From contig MNCI01022538.1 of assembly GCA_015680685.1 (NCBI GenBank), positions 1 to 27,537 on the forward strand: a stretch of 27,537 bases of DNA. The letters run 5' to 3'. The translations under genes and the position numbers were made by a program. This DNA is from Gnetum montanum (lineage: Eukaryota > Streptophyta > Gnetopsida > Gnetales > Gnetaceae). Positions within the stretch are counted from its first letter, which is position 1, and each line of letters opens with the position of its first letter. Under the pieces are notes generated by a model, which saw only the letters and a program-made list of their open reading frames with translations, ran no database searches and was not told where the DNA came from. Below are positions 21,008 through 27,537 of this stretch, piece by piece.

Positions 21008-21815
21008 TGACAAGTCGTGAGGTACCCCTACACTCAACCATACGAATATGAGTGTTTCACGCACAATCCAGTCAAACTCCATAGATGGGCTAGTTGTGGT
21101 ATCTATATAGTTATCCTTAGGTCGTAGTTTACTATCTTCCCATCTGGACTAGTGTTAACTTTTTCACATATGGTTTAGTCCAGAGTGAGGTGTATGATGT
21201 GTTTCTATGCTAATGCTACCCCTGAGTATAATGGAAGGTAATATCAACTAAGCTAAGAGAGGAAGGGTGAGAGAGAATCTAAAATAACCTAAGTGCAATG
21301 AGCATCTATTACTTAATCATCCGTATACATCTTGAACTTCATGCATGACTGCCACTGGGATTACCAAGCGCATGGATTAAGTACGCTACTAGGTTACCAA
21401 GTAGTCTCACTTAAATGCTTGTGATTAAGTCGTACTCATTCTACGTTACTAGGAGATAAGGGTGAAGAGAGATTAATTATTTAGGAAAGAATTTAAACAT
21501 TTAACAATAATCAAATCCTATTTAGCTTAGTCCAGATGCTACAAGGTTTATCAGAAAGTTTATCTTTATTTTCATACACAAATGTGTGCTTAGGTACAAT
21601 TTGCTCGAATAAAGATCCATTTACTTTAAGACTCCTATTGCGGGCACATGGAAATTATTCTAACTCTGGAATGGTAAAACTGCTATAGTTTGGCTAAGGG
21701 TCTAACTCTAGATGTGTGAATAAGGGAAAGCCACCTCTTATTTATAGATGTTGCAGCAAACCACAATATCGTGGAGGCGGATGCGATATCACGTACGCGA
21801 TATCACGTCTCATCA
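21008..21815 (-). repeat. 5' LTR of element 2 (808 bp)
   Basis: The inner edge is degenerate (TGACAAG at 21008-21014) and the outer edge is CTCATCA (21809-21815). The TATA-like box is at 21739-21748, 67 bp from the LTR start. Perfect GATATC sites start at 21785 and 21799, plus a degenerate AATATC at 21765. The candidate AATAAA is at 21565-21570 and the twin motif at about 21354-21403. Confidence 0.88.
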
Positions 21816-22130
21816 CATACCATCCTTCAAATCCATCCGCAACTCTCACACCGATAGCTCTATTACCACCCACTCGAGCAATGCAAGGGGAACTCCCTAC
21901 TCAACCATAGCAACGCTATGCTGCAAGGGCTATAAATCCTCAACCTGCTATTGGTTCTGAAAACCATATGAAGAAAATACCTTTCTTTAGAGCCAACAGT
22001 CCAACCAAGCCTTTACAACCACAAGCGGTGAACCTCTAAACTCCTCCCCATCAAATAAGGCTTCAGAGCTCCCTTCAAACCAAACATCAAGCTCAACACA
22101 TATGGTTATGTTAACACATGCTGTTACTGA
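21816..22130 (+). pseudogene. gag remnant of element 3, 3' part (linker to protease)
   Basis: After the second CATAC the gag frame of element 3 resumes with the proline-rich linker (HPSNPSATLTPIALLPP in one frame). It matches 3211-3425 of element 1 inverted and 18398-18630 of element 2 inverted. Stops and a change of frame are present. It contains no identifiable catalytic or binding motif of its own. Confidence 0.75.
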
Positions 22131-22740
22131 CTAGATTAAGGTTGGCCACCTTCTTAGGAAATTCTCTGATCCTGGAAGCCCCCTAATCTATCTCCAAATC
22201 GCTGGGAATGAGCCATGGAAATCTCTTCTGGACTTAGGTTCTGGAGTCAACTTAATATCACAAGAAATGTACAAAGCCTGGAACCTACCTCCATTAAGGA
22301 ACAACAATATTCACCTAGAGCTGGCCAACCAGTCCATCACTGTCCCCTTGGGACTAGTGGAGGACATCGTTACCACTGTGTGTGGGTGGTCGTACCTAGC
22401 TGATTTCCTAGTGATACAAGTGAATAAATATAAAGGGGACTTACCAATAATAATGGGAAGGGCATGGCTAAGTACTATAGATGCACACCTAGGAATCCGT
22501 GATCTTTCCCTAGAAATATCTAAGGAAAATACTTTTGGAAAGATCAAGAAGAAGAAGGTTCCATGCATCACATACAATGATACAAGGTGCAATTGCTTGT
22601 AGAAATCATTGGTTGTGCAAAGTTTAGCATTATCTACATGCAACCAGTGTGAAAAAGACATCAATATACAAAAGTGCCTATATGTAGCAGCCACACAACA
22701 AGAAGACACCCAGTGGCTGATAACTAATTAAGAGAGCAAC
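22131..22740 (+). pseudogene. Aspartic protease remnant of element 3
   Basis: It reads LLDLGSGVNLISQEMY (active-site region, 22222-22269), then TVPLGLVEDIVTTV, VIQVN, the GRAWLST motif and the conserved GKIKKKKVPCITY. The open frame runs to 22602. The Asp of the active-site triad is present; the third position is Ser rather than the commoner Ala or Thr. The stretch beyond (22603-22740) continues the homology after a TAG. It lies between gag and RT, as expected for a single gag-pol polyprotein. Confidence 0.82.
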
Positions 22741-23995
22741 TCACTAACATGCATGGAACTAACTGATGGAATAACTTGTGCTTATATTGAAAGCATAGAT
22801 GCACTAGAGCAAGTCTGTTTCCAACTTCCAAGCCTTAACCTTGAAAAGATCAACTAGGGGAAGTTGGAAATTCCTGAAAAATTCAAACAAGAGCCATTAG
22901 AATTGAAACCATTGCCCACCAGTCTAGAATACATGATCCTTGAAAATGGAAAATCGGTAATCATCAATGCAAGACTTGCTTCCAAAAAAAAAGGAAGACT
23001 GCTGGAAGTAATAAACAAGTGGTCAAAAGCCTTTTCCTATTCATATCCTGAATTAATTGGAATAGACCCCAGGATATGCCAGCATAGGATTTACACTGAT
23101 CCCTCCATGAAACCTCGAAAACAACCGTAGAGGCTATTGAACCCATAATTGAAGCAAGTAGTAAAAGAACAAATAGAACAACTTCTTAAGGCTGGGGTCG
23201 ATATATCCCATTGCTGATAGCAAATGGGTTAGCCCTCTAGTGATCGTGCCTAAAAAGGAAGGAAAATGGAGGGTGTGCATAGATTTTAGGCTACTAAACA
23301 TGAAAACATTTAAGGATCACTTTCCATTGCCATTCATTGACCAAGTCTTAGACACCATAGTAGGGCATCGCTATTATAGTTTTCTGGATGGCTATAGTGG
23401 ATACAACCAAATACGGATAGCTCCAAAAGACCAAACCAAGACAACGTTCACCAGTCCTTGCGGAACGTTTGCATATAAACAAATGCTATTTGGCTTATGC
23501 AATGCCCCTACCATGTTTCAATGCCTAGTTCTAAGCATATTCCAACAGTAGATAGGGAACAGAGTGGAAGTCTTTATGGACAACTTCTCCACCTATGAAA
23601 CAAGTTTTGAGCAAGCCTTGGACTGATTAGAGAAAGTACTGAAAAGATGCATAGAAACCAGTTTAAGGCTCAACTAGTAGAAAAGCCATTTAATGGTACA
23701 AGAAGGCATAGTACTTGGGCATAAGGTTTCACATGAGGAATAGAGGTAGACCTAGATAAAATTAGGGTCATCCAAGGAATCACCTGACAACTGAAAATTG
23801 TCAAAGACATTTGATCATTTCTTGGATACACTGGCTACTATAGGAGAGTCATTGAGAACTTCTCCAAGGTTTCCAAACTGTTGGTAGAGCTAACAAAGAA
23901 GGACATACCATTTGAGTGGACCAGGGAATGTGAACGAGCATTCCAAACTTTGAAATAAAAGCTTGTAGAAAGTCCCATTGTACAAGCTCCTAACT
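22741..23995 (+). pseudogene. Reverse transcriptase remnant of element 3
   Basis: The N-terminal part (22864-23130) reads LELKPLPTSLEY and ends KPRKQP before a TAG. A frameshift at about 23200 leads into 23240-23551, which has VIVPKKEGKWRVCIDFRLLN, KDHFPLPFIDQ, FLDGYSGYNQI and FGLCNAP. The catalytic motif, usually MDD in related elements, is MDN (23576-23584), preceded by an in-frame TAG. Later RT text (LGHKVSH about 23716, FLGYTGYYRR about 23818, TRECERAF about 23920) is scattered over frames. It would copy element RNA to DNA, but this copy cannot. Confidence 0.85.
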
Positions 23996-24400
23996 AGTCT
24001 AGACCATTTCACATAATGATTGACATGTCCAATTATGCTTTAGGAGCCATACTTACACAGTTAGATGACCAAAAATGCCCTTACTACATCAACTGTGTAA
24101 GTAGAAGTATCACTGGTGCACAACTTAACTACACAACTACAGAGAAAGAATTAATGGTTGTAGTGTTTACACTAGATAAGTTTAGGCACTATGTGTTAGG
24201 TTACAAAGTGTTCATCCATACGAATCATAGTGCAATCTGGTTCCTCATGAACAAGCCAATGGTTAGCCCTCCTATTATACGGTGGCTGGTAATGCTATAG
24301 GAGTTTGATCTAACGATGATCAATCAAAAGGGCACTGAGAACATAGTTGCAGATTATTTATCTCGGTTGTGCTGGGACAGAAAAGAGGATGAATATGTAA
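23996..24400 (+). pseudogene. RNase H remnant of element 3
   Basis: The open frame reads IDMSNYALGAILTQ (first Asp at 24022), NYTTTEKELMVVVFTLDKFRHYV and VFIHTNHSAIWFLM. Related elements have TDH in the last motif; here Asp is Asn at 24223-24225. After a TAG at about 24298 the frame continues with NIVADYLSR (24331-24370), the normal end of this domain. Role: removal of the RNA strand during reverse transcription. Confidence 0.85.
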
Positions 24401-25850
24401 TGTCTAATCATTTTCCTAATGAAGCCCTCTTTTCCAGTGTAGTGAATAACCAACCCATGGAGACGAATTGGTATAGTAGTATTCTCACCTATCTCCTTAC
24501 TCAACAAACACCGCAGGAGCTAGACTTTAGGAAGAAACAACAATTTCTTCATAGAGCCAAGCACTTCATGGAGATCAATGGACAACTTTACAAAGTGTGT
24601 TCTAATGGCTTGGTTTGATGGTACGTGCTCGAGGTAGACCAACTGAGAGTTCTCCAAGACACTCATGAGGGCCCTTGTGGGGGTCACTATGCGAGGAGAT
24701 GAACGACTATTAAGATCTTACTTGCAAGATATTACTGGCCAACATTATTTTGGTATGCTCATCAATTTTTCCAATCTTGTGAGCATTTTCAACATGATGG
24801 AGAAATGACTACTATAATGGAGGGTCTGCAATAATGGATTCAACCTTTAGAACCCTTTGACGTTTGGGGAATAGAATTTATGCGGCCCATTACACCAATG
24901 TCCAATGGAAAAGCTTACATTGTAGTTACCGTAGACTATCTAATGAAATGGGCTGAAGCAGCTGCTACTACAGATTGCACATCATCTACAGCTACATAAT
25001 TTGTGCAACAAAAAATCATAAATAGGTTTTTTGTGCCACGTGCACTTATCTCAGATAATGGAACACACTTCATAGGTGCAACTTTTTGAAATCTAATGCA
25101 ACACTTAGGGGTTGAACATAAATTGACTACACCTTATCACCCCCAAGCTAATGGAGAAGCTAAGGTCACCAATAGGGAGATCACTAAAATATTAACTAGG
25201 ACAATTAGCAAGTATAGATGAGACTAGAGCACTAAATTGAATGATGCTCTTTGGGCATACCGCTCCACTTACAAACTCCTTATAGGCTACTCTTCCTATG
25301 AGTTATTGTATGGAAAGCTTCCAACACTTTAGATTCAAACCGAGCTCCGTACACTATCCATGGCTTGTGACCTCCACCTCGTTCTTGATCTAGCACAAAA
25401 AAAAGGTTGGAAACTTTAAATGTGCTAGAAGAAAATCGATTAGCTACCCTGTCATAAAATGAGTTGCACAAGACATATAACAAGCAACATCATGACTTGA
25501 AGATTTGAAAGGTTAAGTATCAACTAGGAAATAAGGTTCTCTATTGGAATCCCACACATGTGCCACAATGCACAAAATTTCAAACACTGTGAGAAGGACC
25601 TTACATTACTCATACAATTTTTCGTTCAGGGGCCATGGCCATATATAAACTTGAGAGCCCTCATAAGAGATTATTAGTCAATGTGCAATAGACCAAACCT
25701 TTCCATGAATTTAGAATGGCTAGTGCACATACCTCTGAGAAGAAATGACCCTACTCATTATTTTGGATCTCCTCCTTCCAACTTAGTCATGCGAGAGATA
25801 GCCACCTTTACTGATCATTTGAGGTCCTCAGTTCCTTTTTAAGTTTTTGT
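24401..25850 (+). pseudogene. Integrase remnant of element 3
   Basis: The zinc-binding region has His at 24664 and 24685 and Cys at 24778, but the second Cys is Phe at 24787. In the catalytic core the first Asp of the triad is Glu (GIEFM, 24874), the second is intact (ISDNGTHF, 25054) and the Glu is Lys (NGEAK, 25162). At least six in-frame stops lie between 24616 and 25340. Downstream, ALWAYRSTYK, a GPY/F-like EGPYIT (about 25597-25614) and LLVNVQ.TKPFHE mark the C-terminal domain. No chromodomain is seen. The protein would insert element DNA into the genome; here it is inactive. Confidence 0.85.
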
Positions 25851-25990
25851 TTTACACATTTTTGTTTTACAAATTTCTTTAAATTTTTTTGTTTTTGTTT
25901 TGCAACATCGTTTATACATTTTCATTTCTTTGTGTGACTATTTTTTTTGTTTTTTTTTGTTCTTGTTTTTTGTCTTTTTTTGTTTTGTTA
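25846..25990 (+). other. T-rich tract after pol
   Basis: About 145 bp of mostly T with scattered G, A and C (TTTTTGTTTT-type text). A matching A-rich tract lies at about 17270-17395 in the opposite orientation, so it is a family trait of the region after the pol stop. No function can be assigned. Confidence 0.55.
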
Positions 25991-27537
25991 GATTCGTCAC
26001 CTAATAAGTGCTCCTAATGGTGGTATGAAATGTGTTCTATGGATTGCTAATGTTTGGTTTTTACCTTTGAGTTATAATTTTGATACTAAGGTATGGTTAT
26101 TTTGATATAATAGGCAATGACTCCACGTCATCCATGCATCCATGAATTTCTATGGTCTCTCTTGGCTTGGAACTATACAGTCCCTTTCTTTAATAATAAA
26201 ACTATTAACAAATTGGTGACTGGGCATTTCTCAAACTAAGGAAGGACTCAAGGACTGAAAAGGATGTGACTTCAAAGGGATTTGATGCATTTATGCTGTC
26301 TATTCTATTGGGTACTTGGATGTTTTCTTCTTGAATTTTCCTTACCATTCCGATGTTGCTCCATTATTGGGAAGTTGAGCCAATAAAAATAAGTCTTTGC
26401 ATGGTGTGGTTCTCACGCAAAAAAAAAAGTGAGAATTCAAAGCACACCCCTTAGAAAAAATAATCCTCTAGGCTATAAGCACTAGTTATGGAACTAAAAA
26501 AACATGTTCCCTCTAACTAAGGCCCTCTCTTGCTTCCTACTTTTTCCTTTCTCGTTTCCTTGGAATTGTGGTGACTCTTTGGCGAAAGCATTCTTGTTAC
26601 TTCAAGTGTTTGGATTGGCCAAGTGTATTAATGTGAAGTCACTAGATGTGGATTTTTTGAGGTTGTATTTGGAATGAGATCTACTTAGTCACATTAACCA
26701 TCAATACAAAAGGGGCTATACACCACCTTGTTCTTGGGACTCCATTCCATTGTCTTCTCCCCATCATTCTTTCCCCATTTTCCACCTCATTGTCGGTTGT
26801 ATCAATAGTCTATATTTTGGTTAATGCATTGTTTTCTCTTTGGTGAATTCTTGGGGTTAAGTCTTTAACTCTTGCTCCCAAATGACATTTTCAAAGCCTA
26901 CAAACTCTTTGAATGTGGGTTTGTCAGGGCATAAAGGGCATGAGCCTACTTTGGGGAGGACCCATTGGCATTCCTATTTGATGCATCAGTTAACTTCTTT
27001 CCCTTAAACATTTTTGCAATCAACATTTTTTTTGTTCATTCCCACCTTTGACATCCATTTTATCAGTATTGCCATTGTTTCTTTTTTTCCATGTTTCTTA
27101 TTCCTTATCTTTTTCCATTCTATCGCTACCGGAGGATTGCTCTTAGTCATGGGGGCCCTAGTCCAATTTTTCCTAACCCCTACACCTTGGGTAGTCACCA
27201 GTGTTATATCTCTAGAATCCGTATTAGCCATATCAAAACTCAGCCAATGGACCTTACACTGAGGCAAGGTATCAACTATATTGTGATTTAATTATCCTTG
27301 CTCATATGTGACTGTGTTGTGTGTGCAGATGGCAATCATACAGCCATGAACTAGACCTGGAGAAAACACTCAGGATGGACTGGTGCTGGAATAGTTGTGC
27401 AAGGAACAAGATTGATGGCATGGTTATGGATGGACAATAGAAGGTGAAATCTTGGCATTGGCAGCAACACGTCTTCTCCTTTTCTCTCTCTCTCTTCTCT
27501 CTCAGCTGCCAAATAAGGCTGGATGTCAATTTTGCAT
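25991..27537 (+). other. 3' noncoding region of element 3, running off the window
   Basis: It is the inverted counterpart of about 840-2280 in element 1 and contains the segment deleted in element 2 (about 26985-27490). The window ends at text matching about 840-870 of element 1, so the polypurine tract and 3' LTR should lie within roughly 180 bp beyond. Small open frames (26148-26340, 27014-27262) are not conserved between copies. No env-like gene is supported. Confidence 0.65.

Larger units (their letters stand above)
15260..21815 (-). mobile_element. Element 2: pol-deleted Ty3/gypsy retrotransposon nested in element 3
   Basis: It is 6556 bp long with both LTRs (15260-16033 and 21008-21815), in the opposite orientation to its host element. 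Read on the minus strand it has a 5' LTR, primer-binding site, gag, protease, a short 3' pol piece, noncoding region, polypurine-like CATGGGGGTA and 3' LTR. RT, RNase H and INT are absent. The 5-bp duplication CATAC flanks it. Hand comparison of about 240 bp of its LTRs gives roughly 27 differences (about 11%), mainly transitions, so the insertion is old. Its LTRs form a subfamily distinct from those of elements 1 and 3. Confidence 0.93.
12097..27537 (+). mobile_element. Element 3: full-length-type Ty3/gypsy retrotransposon, interrupted by element 2
   Basis: The plus-strand order is 5' LTR (12097-12868), primer-binding site, gag (13013-15259, resuming at 21821), protease, RT, RNase H, integrase and 3' noncoding region running off the window end. 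The 3' LTR is not in view; by comparison with element 1 it should start about 170-180 bp further on. Removing element 2 and one copy of its duplication gives about 8.9 kb visible and an estimated 9.8 kb complete. The gene order PR-RT-RH-INT identifies Ty3/gypsy. RT phrases such as DHFPLPFIDQ, FLDGYSGYNQI and FGLCNAP suggest the Athila/Tat side of the non-chromovirus elements; the exact lineage is unassigned. It is inactive. Confidence 0.88.

Noticed and set aside
27014-27262. Hydrophobic open frame before the 3' LTR, possible env-like protein
   Set aside because: The element 1 counterpart (1118-1315, minus) shares the stop but runs in a different frame in the middle. Frame is not conserved, so coding is unsupported.

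Overview
The window looks like a stretch of a large, repeat-rich plant nuclear genome. I find no host gene. Everything recognisable is transposable-element sequence: three copies of one Ty3/gypsy LTR-retrotransposon family, one L1-type LINE, and a few short tandem repeats in AT-rich DNA. The plant assignment rests on the element types: an LTR family with a TGGCRCCGTTG-like primer-binding site and an Athila/Tat-like reverse transcriptase with no chromodomain seen, plus a plant-type LINE with a zf-RVT-like tail. I cannot name the species.

Layout. 1-468: end of an unidentified repeat that cuts into an LTR. 469-6632: element 1, minus strand, with a truncated 3' LTR at 469-670, gag and protease remnants, a primer-binding site near 5783-5801 and a 5' LTR at 5802-6632. 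6633 to about 8760: 5'-truncated LINE ORF2 remnant on the plus strand. About 8760-12096: AT-rich DNA without genes, holding tandem duplications and a TAA microsatellite. 12097 to beyond 27537: element 3, plus strand, the only copy with RT, RNase H and integrase. Its 3' LTR should begin roughly 170-180 bases past the window. 15260-21815: element 2, minus strand, 6556 bp, nested inside the gag region of element 3 and flanked by the perfect 5-bp duplication CATAC.

How the pieces relate. Element 3 is the only potentially autonomous architecture (gag-PR-RT-RNase H-INT), but it is now dead: many stops and frameshifts, and changed catalytic residues in RT, RNase H and INT. Elements 1 and 2 both lack RT, RNase H and INT. 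In both, the deletion starts at the same point just after the protease and joins protease to the last part of pol in the same reading frame. This suggests a non-autonomous lineage mobilised by element-3-like relatives. Element 2 then jumped into an element 3 copy.

The most unusual structure is in the LTRs. They begin TGATGAG and end CTCATCA. Their promoter-side part (U3) is only 34-112 bp long and consists almost wholly of GATATC sites spaced about 14-20 bp apart, directly upstream of a TATA box. The five LTRs carry 1, 2, 3, 5 and 6 sites, and the TATA-to-end distance grows in step. A twin TTACCAA motif is conserved downstream in U5. Alignments, copy counts and identities were done by eye and are approximate.
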